Assembly: GCF_001905125.1 (NCBI RefSeq)
Contig: NZ_LWLE01000017.1
Coordinates: forward strand, 49,704 to 113,703
DNA: 64,000 nt
Source of the DNA: Streptomyces sp. TSRI0281
Lineage (GTDB): Bacteria; Actinomycetota; Actinomycetes; Streptomycetales; Streptomycetaceae
Direction of reading: 5' to 3'
The notes beneath the pieces are model-generated. The model did no database searches. It was not told the origin of the DNA and saw only the letters and a list, made by a program, of their open reading frames with translations. Positions 9,210 to 19,276 of this stretch are shown piece after piece. Every line of letters starts with the position of its first letter. Positions within the stretch are counted from its first letter, which is position 1. The position numbers were made by a program, and so were the translations under genes.

Positions 9210-9680
9210 TCAGCCGTTGTCCGTGGCGGCGTCCGCTCCGGTGCCGCGGGATTCGGCGAGGACGCGCAGCGTACGGGCGTCCCGGATGGCCTGCTGCTTG
9301 GCGATTCCGGGCTGGATGCCGAGCGCGGGCAGGCTGGTGCCGTCGCTGAGGTCGAGGAAGACCCAGGGGTCGCCGACCCGCAGGTTGACCCGGAGGATCT
9401 CCTCCCAGGCCAGCCTGCGGGTGCGGGTGAGGTTGACGACGGTGACCCCGGTGTCGTCGGCGACGACCTTGGGCCTGCTGAGCAGGGCCAGGACGCCGAA
9501 GAAGAGGGCGGCCACGAAGATGAAGCTGGTCCGCTCCCCCGGGTTCAGCTTCTCCAGGGTCAGGGCGATGACGGTGATGACGAGGAACATCGCCAGACCC
9601 ACGGCCAGCAGGACCACCCGGGTGAGGGTGGGCCTGAAGGTGACCGGGAGGGCGGGCAGTTCGGGCCGGGGGGCGGACAT
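9210..9680 (-). CDS. PH-domain membrane protein (bPH_6 type)
   Basis: A 156-residue inner-membrane protein. Two close hydrophobic helices (about residues 20-45 and 52-68, VVLLAVGLAMFLVITVIAL and SFIFVAALFFGVLALL) precede a small bacterial PH-like domain (VVADDTGVTVVNLTRTRRLAWEEI, then VGDPWVFLDLSDGTSLPAL). This layout is common in actinobacteria and its function is not established. The gene starts 44 bp after hisG on the same strand and is the last gene before a U-tailed terminator, so it is probably the tail of the rib-his operon. Confidence 0.85.
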   Translation of the reverse strand: MSAPRPELPALPVTFRPTLTRVVLLAVGLAMFLVITVIALTLEKLNPGERTSFIFVAALFFGVLALLSRPKVVADDTGVTVVNLTRTRRLAWEEILRVNLRVGDPWVFLDLSDGTSLPALGIQPGIAKQQAIRDARTLRVLAESRGTGADAATDNG

Positions 9681-9724
9681 CAGGCGCTCTTCTTGTCTGT
9701 CGGTGTTCTCGGTCGCCCCGGCCG

Positions 9725-10573
9725 TCAGAGACGGCAGGCGTGGATGGCCGTGGTGAGGATGGCGCGGGCACCGAGCTCGTACAGATCGTCCATGATCCGC
9801 TGCGCCTCCTTGGCGGCGACCATGGAGCGGACGGCGACCCAGCCCTCGTGGTGCAGCGGGGAGATGGTCGGCGACTCCAGGCCCGGGGTGAGGGCCACGG
9901 CGCGCTCCAGGTGCTCGACGCGGCAGTCGTAGTCCATCATCACGTAGGAGCGGGCGACCAGGACGCCCTGGAGGCGGCGGAGGAACTGCTGCACCTTCGG
10001 GTCGTCGTCGGGGGCGCCGGTGCGCCGGATGACGACGGCCTCCGACTTCATGATCGGCTCGCCGATCACTTCGAGTCCGGCGTTGCGCAGGCTGGTACCG
10101 GTCTCCACCACATCGGCGATGATCTGGGCGACCCCCAGCTCGATGGCGGTCTCGACCGCGCCGTCGAGGTGGACGACGGAGGCGTTGACGCCGACGTCGG
10201 CCAGGTGCTTGGCGACGATGCCTTCGTAGGAGGTGGCGATCGTCATGCCGTCGAAGTCCTGCGGGCCGTGGGCCGTGCCGGGCTTGGTGGCGTAGCGGAA
10301 GGTCGAGCGGGCGAAGCCGAGCTGGAGGATCTCCTCGGCGTCGGCGCCGGAGTCCAGCAGCAGGTCGCGGCCGGTGACGCCGATGTCGAGGCGGCCGGAG
10401 CTGACGTAGATCGCGATGTCGCGGGGCCGCAGGTAGAAGAACTCGACCTCGTTCTCCGGGTCGACGAGAACGAGTTCCTTGGACTCCTTGCGCTGCTGGT
10501 ATCCGGCCTCATGGAGCATCGCCATCGCAGGCCCGGAGAGTGAACCCTTGTTGGGGACGGCGATGCGCAGCAT
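9725..10573 (-). CDS. hisG: ATP phosphoribosyltransferase
   Basis: The first enzyme of histidine synthesis; it joins ATP and PRPP to give phosphoribosyl-ATP. 282 residues, the long homohexameric form with a C-terminal ACT-like regulatory domain that binds histidine, so no HisZ partner is needed. The N-terminus MLRIAVPNKGSLSGPAM and the central DVVETGTSLRNAGLEVIGEP (the PRPP-binding region) are diagnostic. The C-terminus ELGARAILTTAIHACRL is typical of actinobacterial HisG. The start at 10573 gives this conserved N-terminus. It follows hisE by 68 bp. Confidence 0.97.
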   Translation of the reverse strand: MLRIAVPNKGSLSGPAMAMLHEAGYQQRKESKELVLVDPENEVEFFYLRPRDIAIYVSSGRLDIGVTGRDLLLDSGADAEEILQLGFARSTFRYATKPGTAHGPQDFDGMTIATSYEGIVAKHLADVGVNASVVHLDGAVETAIELGVAQIIADVVETGTSLRNAGLEVIGEPIMKSEAVVIRRTGAPDDDPKVQQFLRRLQGVLVARSYVMMDYDCRVEHLERAVALTPGLESPTISPLHHEGWVAVRSMVAAKEAQRIMDDLYELGARAILTTAIHACRL

Positions 10574-10641
10574 GGGGTCAGGTCCTTTGGTGCGAAGGGG
10601 TGGGATTGCGGACGTGCGGATGTGCGGGGAGCGCGGTCGGC

Positions 10642-10914
10642 CTAGAGATGGGCGTAGACATCGTCGAGGGAGATGCCGCGGGCGACCATCATCACCTGGA
10701 CGTGGTACAGCAGCTGCGAGATCTCCTCGGCGGCGGCTTCCTTGCCCTCGTACTCGGCGGCCATCCACACCTCGGCCGCCTCCTCGACGACCTTCTTGCC
10801 GATGGCATGCACTCCCTTGTCCACCAGTTCGGCGGTGCGGGAGGTGGAGGGGTCGCCGTTGGCGGCCTTGAGCTGCAGCTCGGCGAAGAGCTCTTCGAAG
10901 GTTTTGTTCGCCAT
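10642..10914 (-). CDS. hisE: Phosphoribosyl-ATP pyrophosphohydrolase
   Basis: The second step of histidine synthesis: removal of pyrophosphate from phosphoribosyl-ATP. At 90 residues it is the free-standing HisE rather than a HisIE fusion. The all-alpha MazG-like fold is shown by IGKKVVEEAAEVWMAAEYEG, which carries the metal-binding Glu residues, and by EEISQLLYHVQVMM. The gene lies between ribH (35 bp upstream) and hisG (68 bp downstream), so the first two histidine enzymes are made from the riboflavin operon. Confidence 0.96.
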   Translation of the reverse strand: MANKTFEELFAELQLKAANGDPSTSRTAELVDKGVHAIGKKVVEEAAEVWMAAEYEGKEAAAEEISQLLYHVQVMMVARGISLDDVYAHL

Positions 10915-10949
10915 GATGGTCCTTAGAATACGGGGTCGCCGGCCCGCAC

Positions 10950-11435
10950 TCAGCGCCAGGGTTCGCTGACGGTGCGCAGTGTGGTGGCGGTGGCGACGGC
11001 CGCGGTGACCGCTTCGTGGCCCTTGTCCTCGTTGGACCCTTCGAGACCGGCCCGGTCCAGCGCCTGCTCCTCGGTGTCACAGGTCAGGACGCCGAATCCG
11101 ACCGGTACCCCGGTGTCGACGGTGACCTGGGTGAGGCCCGCGGTGACCCCGTGGGAGACGTACTCGAAGTGCGGGGTTCCGCCGCGGATGATCACGCCGA
11201 GGGCGACGATCGCGTCGTAGCCGCGGCCCGCGAGGACCTTGGCGACGACGGGAAGCTCGAAGCTGCCGGGGACCCGGAGCAGGGTCGGCTCGTCGATGCC
11301 CAGCTCGTGCAGAGCGCGCAGGGCGCCGTCGACGAGTCCGTCCATGATCTGCTCGTGCCACTGGGCGGCGATCACGGCCACCCGCAGGTCACCGCAGTTG
11401 CGTACGGACAGTTCGGGTGCGCCCTTGCCGCTCAT
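10950..11435 (-). CDS. ribH: 6,7-Dimethyl-8-ribityllumazine synthase
   Basis: The penultimate step of riboflavin synthesis: it condenses the 5-amino-6-ribitylaminouracil intermediate with dihydroxybutanone phosphate. 161 residues, normal length. Diagnostic segments are IAAQWHEQIMDGLVDGA, VPGSFELPVVAKVLA, ALGVIIRGGTPHFEYVS with the catalytic His, and PVGFGVLTCDTEEQALDRAG. The protein forms icosahedral or pentameric shells in other bacteria. It starts 69 bp after ribBA. Confidence 0.97.
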   Translation of the reverse strand: MSGKGAPELSVRNCGDLRVAVIAAQWHEQIMDGLVDGALRALHELGIDEPTLLRVPGSFELPVVAKVLAGRGYDAIVALGVIIRGGTPHFEYVSHGVTAGLTQVTVDTGVPVGFGVLTCDTEEQALDRAGLEGSNEDKGHEAVTAAVATATTLRTVSEPWR

Positions 11436-11504
11436 GTCTCTCCTACTGCTCGTTCCGTGGGGTTACGGGGTGGTGGGTGGGATGGATCAGGGATACGGGG
11501 CAGG

Positions 11505-12799
<1,295 letters not shown>

Positions 12800-12803
<4 letters not shown>

Positions 12804-13444
12804 GCCGTGGCTCCTTCCAGAGCGGGTGACCGCGTGCGCAGCCACCAGTCGCGCATGCCCCACAGGACGAGGGCGCCGTAGACGACGTAGATGAGACCGG
12901 AGAAGGCGAGCCCGCTGTGGAAATTGAGCGGGACGCCGACCAGGTCGACGAGGAGCCAGGCGAACCAGAACTCGACCATGCCGCGCGCCTGGGCGAGCAT
13001 CGCGACGAGCGTGCCCGCGAAGATGTAGGCGTCCGCCCAGGGGCTCCAGGACAGGGACGGGAACGCGGTGAAGAGACCGCCGACGGCCAGGGTGCCGAGC
13101 GCCGCGCCGCCGACCAGAAAGCCGCGCTCGCGCCAGGTGGCGAACCGTACGGCGATGCTGCCGTCCTGGGCCTGCCGCCTGCCGCGGGTCCACTGCTGCC
13201 AGCCCCAGACGGCGACGGCGATGACGACCAGCTGTTTGCCGACACTGCCCGCCTGGTGCACGGAGACATTGGCCGCGACCAGGACGACGCCGGAGAGGAG
13301 CTGGGCGGGCCAGGTCCAGAGGGAACGGAGCCAGCCGAGGGTGAGCGCCGCCAGACCGATCGTGTTGCCGAGCATGTCGGACCAGATGATGTGCTGTCCC
13401 AGGACGGTGAACGCCTCCGAGTTCAGCCAGGTCAGCGCGCTCAT
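12800..13444 (-). CDS. ribM: PnuC-family riboflavin transporter
   Basis: A 214-residue membrane protein of the PnuC family with about seven hydrophobic helices (for example IGLAALTLGWLRSLWTWPAQ, DAYIFAGTLVAMLAQAR, FWFAWLLVDLVGVPLNFH). PnuC itself carries nicotinamide riboside. Family members that lie inside FMN-riboswitch operons of Streptomyces and Corynebacterium (RibM/PnuX) take up riboflavin. Here the gene sits between ribE and ribBA with 4-bp overlaps on both sides, behind an FMN riboswitch, so riboflavin (and analogue) uptake is much more likely than nicotinamide riboside. Confidence 0.88.
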
Positions 13445-14097
13445 GTCACCGGCTCCCCGGGCTCCGGCACCACACCCCGGGCAGCGCCGGGGGCAGCGCC
13501 CTGGATCGCATCGGCACCGAGCAGCCGCTCGACGTACTTCGCGATCACGTCCACTTCGAGGTTGACCGGGTCGCCGGGCTGCTTGATGCCGAGCGTGGTC
13601 AGGGCGAGAGTGGTGGGGATGAGGCTGATGGTGAAGTGGTCGGGCCCGGCGTCCACGACGGTCAGGCTTACGCCGTCGACGGTGATGGAGCCCTTCTCCA
13701 CCACGTAACGGGCCAGCTCCGCGGGCAGGGAGACCTTCACGATCTCCCAGTTCTCGGAGATCCTGCGCTCCACGATGCGACCGGTGCCGTCGACGTGGCC
13801 CTGGACGATGTGTCCGCCGAGCCGGCCGCCGAGGGCCATGGGGCGCTCCAGGTTGACCCGGGAGCCGGTCGTGAGGGCACCGAGGCTGGAGCGGTCGAGT
13901 GTCTCCGCCATCACGTCCGCGGTGAACTCGTCCTCGCCGAGGTCCACGACGGTGAGGCAGACCCCGTTGACGGCGATGGAGTCGCCGTGTTTGGCGCCTT
14001 CGGTGACGACGGGGCCGCGCAGTCGGAAACGGGAGGCGTCGTCGAGCTTCTCGACGGCAGTGACCTCACCCAGTTCTTCGACAATTCCGGTGAACAC
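13441..14097 (-). CDS. ribE: Riboflavin synthase (alpha subunit)
   Basis: Catalyses dismutation of two lumazine molecules into riboflavin. 218 residues. The conserved start MFTGIVEELGEV and the two lumazine-binding barrels are visible as an internal repeat: GDSIAVNGVCLTVV around residue 40 and KGSITVDGVSLTVVDAG around residue 135. LGGHIVQGHVDGTG is also typical. It begins directly after the ribD stop codon and overlaps ribM by 4 bp. Confidence 0.97.
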   Translation of the reverse strand: MFTGIVEELGEVTAVEKLDDASRFRLRGPVVTEGAKHGDSIAVNGVCLTVVDLGEDEFTADVMAETLDRSSLGALTTGSRVNLERPMALGGRLGGHIVQGHVDGTGRIVERRISENWEIVKVSLPAELARYVVEKGSITVDGVSLTVVDAGPDHFTISLIPTTLALTTLGIKQPGDPVNLEVDVIAKYVERLLGADAIQGAAPGAARGVVPEPGEPVT

Positions 14098-15198
14098 TCA
14101 GTTTCCCTTCCGAGCAGTGACGGGGACGGCGGTGATGCGCAGATCGGGGCCGAGAGTGACGGTCTCGGTCACATCGAGGCGCAACGCCCGCGCAAGTGTG
14201 GGGATTCCGGCGTCGGCGAGGGCGGCGGGGCCCGCGCCGAGCAGAACGGGGGCGAGATAGCCGACGACCTTGTCGACCGCTCCCGCGGCGACGAAGGCAC
14301 CGGCCAGGGTCGGCCCGCCTTCGAGGAGTACGGAGCGGACGCCCCGCCCGTGGAGGGCGGCGAGCAGGGCCGGCAGGTCCAGGCCCCGGCCGGAGGCGGC
14401 CCGCGGCAGCCGCAGGACGGCCGCTTCGGGGAGATGGGCGGCGGGTGCGTCGTCGGCGACCGCGATCAGGGTGGGCGCGGTGGCGTCGAGGACGCGGGCG
14501 CCGGGCGCGACGGCCGTCGCGTCGGTGTCGACGACCACCCGCAGCGGCTGGGTGGCGCCCTCGATGCCGCGTACTGCCAGCTGGGGGTCGTCGACACGGG
14601 CGGTGCCGGAGCCGACCACGACGGCGTCGGCCTCGGCGCGCAGCCGGTGGACGTCGGCGCGGGCCTCGGGCGAGGTGATCCAGCGGCTGGTGGCGTCGGC
14701 GGCCGCGACCCGGCCGTCGAGCGTCGCCGCGTACTTCCAGAGGACGTACGGGCGGCCGAGGCGCACCGAGGTCAGCCAGGCGGCGTTGCCCGCCTCGGCC
14801 TCGTCGGCGAGGAGCCCCTGCTCGACCTGGATCCCGGCCCGGCGCAGGGTGTCCGCGCCGCCGGTGGCCTGCGGATTCGGGTCGCCGACCGCGTACACGA
14901 CACGGCTGATCCCGGCGTGCAGGAGCGCCTGGGCGCAGGGGCCGGTGCGTCCGGTGTGGTTACAGGGTTCGAGGGTGACGCAGGCGGTACCGCCCCGGGC
15001 CCGCTCACCGGCCGCGCGCAGCGCGTGTATCTCGGCGTGCGGCCCTCCGGCGCGCTGGTGGAAGCCTTCTCCGGCCTGCTCTCCGGCGGCGTCGGTGATC
15101 ACGCATCCGACGACCGGATTGGGGCTGGTGGAGCCGAGTCCGCGGGCTGCGAGCGCGATCGCTCGGCGCATGGCGGTGATATCGGCTGCGGTGGCCAC
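14098..15198 (-). CDS. ribD: Bifunctional riboflavin deaminase/reductase
   Basis: 366 residues; makes the 5-amino-6-ribitylamino-uracil phosphate precursor in two steps. The N-terminal cytidine-deaminase-like domain carries the zinc ligands in GGPHAEIHAL and VTLEPCNHTGRTGPCAQAL. The C-terminal half is the NADPH-dependent reductase (RPYVLWKYAATLDGRVAAAD; DDPQLAVRG). I place the start at a GTG (15198), eight bases after GGAGG and in phase with the conserved ADITAMRRAIALAARG. Frame remains open upstream into the riboswitch leader, but that part is not conserved. It is the first gene of the operon and the direct target of the riboswitch. Confidence 0.95.
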   Translation of the reverse strand: MATAADITAMRRAIALAARGLGSTSPNPVVGCVITDAAGEQAGEGFHQRAGGPHAEIHALRAAGERARGGTACVTLEPCNHTGRTGPCAQALLHAGISRVVYAVGDPNPQATGGADTLRRAGIQVEQGLLADEAEAGNAAWLTSVRLGRPYVLWKYAATLDGRVAAADATSRWITSPEARADVHRLRAEADAVVVGSGTARVDDPQLAVRGIEGATQPLRVVVDTDATAVAPGARVLDATAPTLIAVADDAPAAHLPEAAVLRLPRAASGRGLDLPALLAALHGRGVRSVLLEGGPTLAGAFVAAGAVDKVVGYLAPVLLGAGPAALADAGIPTLARALRLDVTETVTLGPDLRITAVPVTARKGN

Positions 15199-15359
15199 CG
15201 GGTCCTCCTGCCTCTTCGGGCACGGACTCCGGGGCCTGTCGATGACGACAGATGAAGCGGTACGGCACCGGGAACGCCGAACCCCGAGGACACGGACACG
15301 GCTGTCCGGTGATCCGGAACACGCGTCCGCCTGGGGCGGCGTACCTGTGACGACCCGCC

Positions 15360-15487
15360 GCGCACTGCCTCCCATCCGGACTTTCACCGTCGGTCCAGGA
15401 ATCACACCTGGTCAACCGGCCGCTGGCTGCGGACGGGTCGCGGACTATAACCGCCGGTTCGGAATTACACCGACCCCGGAGTGCGCT
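15360..15487 (-). promoter_or_regulatory. FMN riboswitch (RFN element)
   Basis: Read on the minus strand, the region contains the conserved RFN blocks: GGTCGGTGTAATTCCGAACC, GGCGGTTATAGTCCGCGACC, the GGTTGACCAGGTGTGATTCC arm, ACCGACGGTGAAAGTCCGGA and the closing TGGGAGGCAGTGCGC. The P1 helix pairs GCGCACT (15481-15487) with AGTGCGC (15359-15365). The aptamer ends about 160 nt before the ribD GTG. FMN binding is expected to hide the GGAGG of ribD or stop transcription. The interval 15199-15359 holds this expression platform and no gene. Confidence 0.97.
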
Positions 15488-15639
15488 GCTATTGGTACGC
15501 AATCAGTCTGCCACGGACGACCGTCGGCCATGCAGGTGATGGCTGTGTGCTGACTCACAGAGCAACCTCGGAGAAGGGGCGCCCCCACGGATCGTCCGCT
15601 CGCCGCCCCGCGTCCCGCCGCTCTGGCAGGCTGGCGTCC

Positions 15640-16386
15640 ATGACGACGATTCTGGTGACCGGCGGTACCGGAACACTCGGCCGGCAGGTCACCGCGCGAC
15701 TGCGCGACGCCGGACAGGACGTACGGGTACTGAGCCGCCGCTCCCCTTCGTACGCCGTCGATCTGCGCGACGGCAGAGGGCTGGACGCCGCACTCGACGG
15801 GGTGGACGCGATCGTGCACTGCGCCACGTCGCCGCGGGGCGGGGACGACAGGGCGGCCGGACATCTCATCGGGGCCGCGCGGCGGGCGGGCGTGCCCCAT
15901 CTGGTCCATATCTCGATCGTCGGTGTGGACCGGATCCCGCTCGGTTACTACACCGTCAAGCATCGGGTCGAACGGATGATCGAGGAATCGGGGCTCGGCT
16001 GGACGATCCTGCGGGCCACGCAATTCCACGACCTGGTCCTGAGCATCCTCTCCGCGGCGGCCAGACTGCCCGTGCTGCCGGTGCCCGCGGGGGTGTCGGT
16101 CCAGCCCGTCGACAGCGGCGAGGTCGCGGAGCGGCTGGCCACGCTGACGCTCGGTGCCCCGGCGGGACGGGTGCCGGAGATGGGCGGTCCCGAGGTCCGG
16201 GAGCTGGCCGACCTCGCCCGCGTCCACCTCAGGGTGACCGGACGCAAGCGGCGCGTGGTGCCCGTGCGGCTGGCGGGCAAGGCGTACGCCGGATACCGGC
16301 GCGGCGATCACCTGACCCCCGAACGGGCTGTGGGGACCAGGACGTTCGAGGAGTTCCTCGCGAGGAGATACGGCCGCCCGGTGTGA
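15640..16386 (+). CDS. NmrA/SDR-type NAD(P)-binding protein
   Basis: A 248-residue atypical short-chain dehydrogenase. The Rossmann start MTTILVTGGTGTLGRQV has the GxxGxxG dinucleotide loop. YYTVKHRVERMIEESGLGW carries the YxxxK pair found in extended SDRs, and WTILRATQFHDLVL is typical of NmrA-like nucleoside-diphosphate-sugar epimerase relatives. Such proteins are often redox sensors or reductases of unknown substrate; nothing here fixes the reaction. The ATG at 15640 is chosen because the conserved motif starts immediately. It is divergent from the rib operon. Confidence 0.85.
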   Translation: MTTILVTGGTGTLGRQVTARLRDAGQDVRVLSRRSPSYAVDLRDGRGLDAALDGVDAIVHCATSPRGGDDRAAGHLIGAARRAGVPHLVHISIVGVDRIPLGYYTVKHRVERMIEESGLGWTILRATQFHDLVLSILSAAARLPVLPVPAGVSVQPVDSGEVAERLATLTLGAPAGRVPEMGGPEVRELADLARVHLRVTGRKRRVVPVRLAGKAYAGYRRGDHLTPERAVGTRTFEEFLARRYGRPV

Positions 16387-16388
16387 GC

Positions 16389-16431
16389 GGTCCGGGGACG
16401 GGCAATCCCCGGTCCGGGGACGGGCATCCCC
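16389..16431. repeat. Tandem duplication with small hairpins
   Basis: A 22-bp unit beginning GGTCCGGGGACGGGCA is present twice (16389-16410 and 16411-16431, one base shorter). Each copy can fold as GGGGA...TCCCC, giving two adjacent small hairpins between convergent genes. A terminator role is plausible. Confidence 0.6.
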
Positions 16432-16452
16432 AGCCGCTCGGCGAAGGGCATC

Positions 16453-17643
16453 TCAGCCGCCGGGGGCGAACAGCGCGTCCTGGGCCGCCTCGCGCGCCGT
16501 GAGCAGCGCGCCGCGCAGCACGGCGGCGCCGCCGAGTGATCCGGCGCGGACCTCGGTGCGCAGCGGCGACATCCTGGCCAGCCGTTCCTCGACCCGGTCG
16601 GCGAGCCCGGCACCGCCCGCGTGGCCGACCTCGCCCGACAGCACGACGCAGCCCGGGTCGAGCACCGAGGCCACGGCGGCGGCGCCGAGCGCCAGACGGT
16701 CGGCGAGGGCGTTCAGGAACGGGTCGCCCTCCGCCCCCTGTCCGAGCGCCGCCCGGACGGCGGCAGCGGCGTCCGGTTCCGCGTCTCCTCCCCGCGCGTA
16801 CGGGGGCACCTTGATGCCGTGGTCGGCGGCCAGTTCGCAGATGGCCGCCGAGCCCACCAGGGAGTGGAAGCCCCCGTCGCAGCTGACGTCCGAGGGAATC
16901 CCCGCAGTGCCGGGCACGGGCAGGAACCCGATCTCACCCGCACCGCCCGAGGCCCCCCGGCGCAGCTTCCCGTCCAGCATCACGGCGGCGCCGATGCCGT
17001 GGCCGAGCCAGAGCAGGACGAAGGTGTCGCGGTCGCGCGCGGCGCCGACCCGGTGCTCGGCGACGGCCGCCAGATTCGTCTCGTTCTCCACCAGGACGGT
17101 CGCGGGCAGCCGCCGCTGAAGCACCCGGACCAGGCCGCGGTGCCAGGCGGGCAGGCCGCTGGTGTCGCGCAGTTCGCCGGTGACCGGGTCGATCAGCCCG
17201 GGGGCGCCGATGCCGACGCTGTGCAGGGGGGCGGTCCCGGCCTCGCGTGCGGTGCGTTCGAGGAGGGCGACGGCCTGCTCGACCGCCGGTTCCGTGCCGG
17301 TGTCGCTGCCGATGGGCATGGTCGCCTCGGCGAGTGTGGCTCCCAGCAGGTCGGCGACGACCACGGCGACGCTGCCGGTGCGCACGTCGAGGGCGGCGAG
17401 ATGGGCGCGGTCGGCGACGATCCCGTACAGCCGGGCGTTGGGGCCCCGGCGCTGGGCTCCGCTCTCGCCGACGACCTGGATCAGCCCGGCGTCCCGCAAT
17501 CGCTCGACCAGGTCGGCGACCGTGGGGCGGGAGAGGCCGGTCAACGTCTTCAGCTGCGTGGCCGTCAGCGGGCCGTCCTGCTGGAGCAGTCGCAGGGCGA
17601 GCCGGTCGTTGATGGCCCGAGCGGTGCTCGGTGAAGCGGGCAT
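16453..17643 (-). CDS. ROK-family transcriptional regulator
   Basis: 396 residues. An N-terminal winged helix (about 8-70; LTATQLKTLTGLSRPTVADL is the recognition region) is fused to a ROK sugar-kinase-like domain with GIGAPGLIDPVTGEL and VLVENETNLAAVAEHRVGA. The usual ROK zinc motif CxCGxxGCxE is degenerate here (SDVSCDGGFHS), keeping only one Cys. Metal binding may therefore be lost. The start at 17643 has GGAAGGA upstream; an in-frame ATG 21 bp earlier is possible. It is divergent from an MFS transporter with an inverted repeat between them, the usual arrangement of a regulator controlling its neighbour. The ligand is probably a sugar or sugar phosphate. Confidence 0.92.
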   Translation of the reverse strand: MPASPSTARAINDRLALRLLQQDGPLTATQLKTLTGLSRPTVADLVERLRDAGLIQVVGESGAQRRGPNARLYGIVADRAHLAALDVRTGSVAVVVADLLGATLAEATMPIGSDTGTEPAVEQAVALLERTAREAGTAPLHSVGIGAPGLIDPVTGELRDTSGLPAWHRGLVRVLQRRLPATVLVENETNLAAVAEHRVGAARDRDTFVLLWLGHGIGAAVMLDGKLRRGASGGAGEIGFLPVPGTAGIPSDVSCDGGFHSLVGSAAICELAADHGIKVPPYARGGDAEPDAAAAVRAALGQGAEGDPFLNALADRLALGAAAVASVLDPGCVVLSGEVGHAGGAGLADRVEERLARMSPLRTEVRAGSLGGAAVLRGALLTAREAAQDALFAPGG

Positions 17644-17804
17644 GCCGGGATCCTTCCAGATCACGTCGCACTCATTCCATGGGCGGCCGGTGGGGACCGC
17701 GGGACGACCGGTGCGCGCGGCCGACGCGGGCCACTGCGGGCCGCTCGCCGGTTGCTCGCCTGACCGTTCGCGGGCTGTTCGCCGGGGTGTTGATGCGGGC
17801 TATT

Positions 17805-17825
17805 TATCAGGCAGGGTTCCTGATA
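17805..17825. promoter_or_regulatory. Probable ROK-regulator operator
   Basis: A perfect inverted repeat TATCAGG-7 bp-CCTGATA lies between the divergent ROK regulator and MFS genes. TAGTTT at 17824-17829 overlaps the right arm and could be the -10 of the transporter gene, so binding would repress it. The remainder of 17644-17902 shows no gene. Confidence 0.7.
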
Positions 17826-17902
17826 GTTTACGCCCCGGATCGTGGGCAGAGGCGCCGGAGCAGAGCCGGTGGGCCAGTATTTCCAGGGGAGGGCACAGCG
17901 GT

Positions 17903-19156
17903 ATGACAACGGATTCCACAGTGACGGGCGTCGGCACGGAACAGGTCGGGCGGGCCAGGATCGCCATCGCCACCGTCTTCACGGCGCACGGGGCGGTGAC
18001 CGGCAGCTTCGCGACCCGGGTGCCCTGGATCCAGGACCACGCCGGGGTCAGCGCCGGTCAGCTCGGTCTCGCACTGGCCTTCCCCGCGATCGGCGCCTCG
18101 CTCGCCATGCCGCTGGCCGGGCGGATCAGTCACCGTTTCGGCACCAGAACCGCGCTGCGCTGGCTGCTGATGCTGTGGACGCTCGCCCTGGTGCTGCCCG
18201 CGATGGCGCCGAGCCTGCTGACGCTCTGCACGGCGCTCTTCGTGTACGGGGCGACGGCCGGGATGTCCGACGTGGCGATGAACGCACTGGGCGTCGAGGT
18301 GGAGAACCGGCTCAACAAGTCGATCATGTCCGGCCTGCACGGGATGTGGAGCGTGGGTGCGCTGACCGGTTCGGCGGCCGGAACGGTCGCCGCCCATCTC
18401 GGCACCGACGCGCGACTGCATCACATGATGGCCGCCGCCGTCCTCACAGTACTGGGGCTGATCGCCTGTCAGAGGGTGCTCGACCTGCGCAGCGAGCCGG
18501 GCGAGGACCCGCCGCCGCGCTTCACCCTGCCGCCCGGGTCCGCCCTGATCATCGGCGCGATCGGGTTCTGCGCGGTGTTCGCCGAAGGTGCCAGCATGGA
18601 CTGGTCGGCGGTCTACCTCCGGGACGTCATGGGCAGTTCCGCAGGTCTGGCCGCCGCGTCCACCACGGCGTTCGCGCTGACGATGGCGGTGGCCCGGATC
18701 GCCGGGGACCGGATCGTCGACCGGTTCGGGGCGGTCCGTACCGTACGCGTCGGGGGCGCGCTGGCGACCGTCGGCGGTCTGCTGGTCGTGCTGTCACCCG
18801 GCCCGGCGGTGGCGCTGTGCGGCTTCGGACTGCTGGGCCTCGGTGTGGCCGTCGTGGTCCCGCTCGCCTTCGCCGCGGCCGGGCGCAGCGGACCGAACCC
18901 GAGCCAGGCCATCGCGGGCGTGGCCACCATCACGTACACCTCGGGGCTGATCGCCCCGTCGGCGATCGGCTCGCTGGCCGAGGCCACCTCGCTGGTCGTG
19001 TCGTTCGGTCTGGTGACGGTGCTGGCGTTCGGTCTGGTGCTGGGGGCCGGGGTACTGCGGGCGGGCGACCGCAAGGTCACCGGCCCGGCCGGCCCTGACA
19101 CCGCCCCGGCGGAAAGCGGGGCGGAACCGAGCGGGGCGGAACCGAGCGGGAGCTGA
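17903..19156 (+). CDS. MFS transporter
   Basis: A 417-residue 12-helix major facilitator. The N-terminal MFS loop signature is in AGRISHRFGTRTALR between helices 2 and 3. FLVYG-like helices, MSDVAMNALGVEVE and LHGMWSVGALTGS in helices 4-5 are typical of the fucose-permease-like and YbjJ-like MFS group. The C-terminus is a hydrophilic tail with a GAEPS repeat. The substrate is not evident; the divergent ROK regulator suggests a sugar or sugar-derived compound. ATG 17903 is the first Met ahead of the conserved helix 1. Confidence 0.88.
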   Translation: MTTDSTVTGVGTEQVGRARIAIATVFTAHGAVTGSFATRVPWIQDHAGVSAGQLGLALAFPAIGASLAMPLAGRISHRFGTRTALRWLLMLWTLALVLPAMAPSLLTLCTALFVYGATAGMSDVAMNALGVEVENRLNKSIMSGLHGMWSVGALTGSAAGTVAAHLGTDARLHHMMAAAVLTVLGLIACQRVLDLRSEPGEDPPPRFTLPPGSALIIGAIGFCAVFAEGASMDWSAVYLRDVMGSSAGLAAASTTAFALTMAVARIAGDRIVDRFGAVRTVRVGGALATVGGLLVVLSPGPAVALCGFGLLGLGVAVVVPLAFAAAGRSGPNPSQAIAGVATITYTSGLIAPSAIGSLAEATSLVVSFGLVTVLAFGLVLGAGVLRAGDRKVTGPAGPDTAPAESGAEPSGAEPSGS

Positions 19157-19184
19157 GGCGGCCCGGGGCGCCGCCCCGACGCGC

Positions 19185-19250
19185 GCGCGGCAGGCGCCCT
19201 GGTTCCCGGAGGTGAAGAACCGCCTCCGGGAATCGAGGTACCTGCCGCGC
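19185..19250. terminator. Two-tier hairpin between convergent genes
   Basis: An inner 10-bp stem (19203-19212 with 19223-19232) sits inside an outer 10-bp stem (GCGCGGCAGG at 19185-19194 with CCTGCCGCGC at 19241-19250). It lies between the MFS gene and the convergent surface-protein gene, so a bidirectional terminator or cruciform is likely. Confidence 0.7.
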
Positions 19251-19276
19251 TCATACGGGTGCCAGGGGCCCGCTCA

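Noticed and set aside
16389..16431. Attachment site duplication
   Set aside because: The two copies abut each other and flank nothing, so they are better explained as tandem slippage or twin hairpins.
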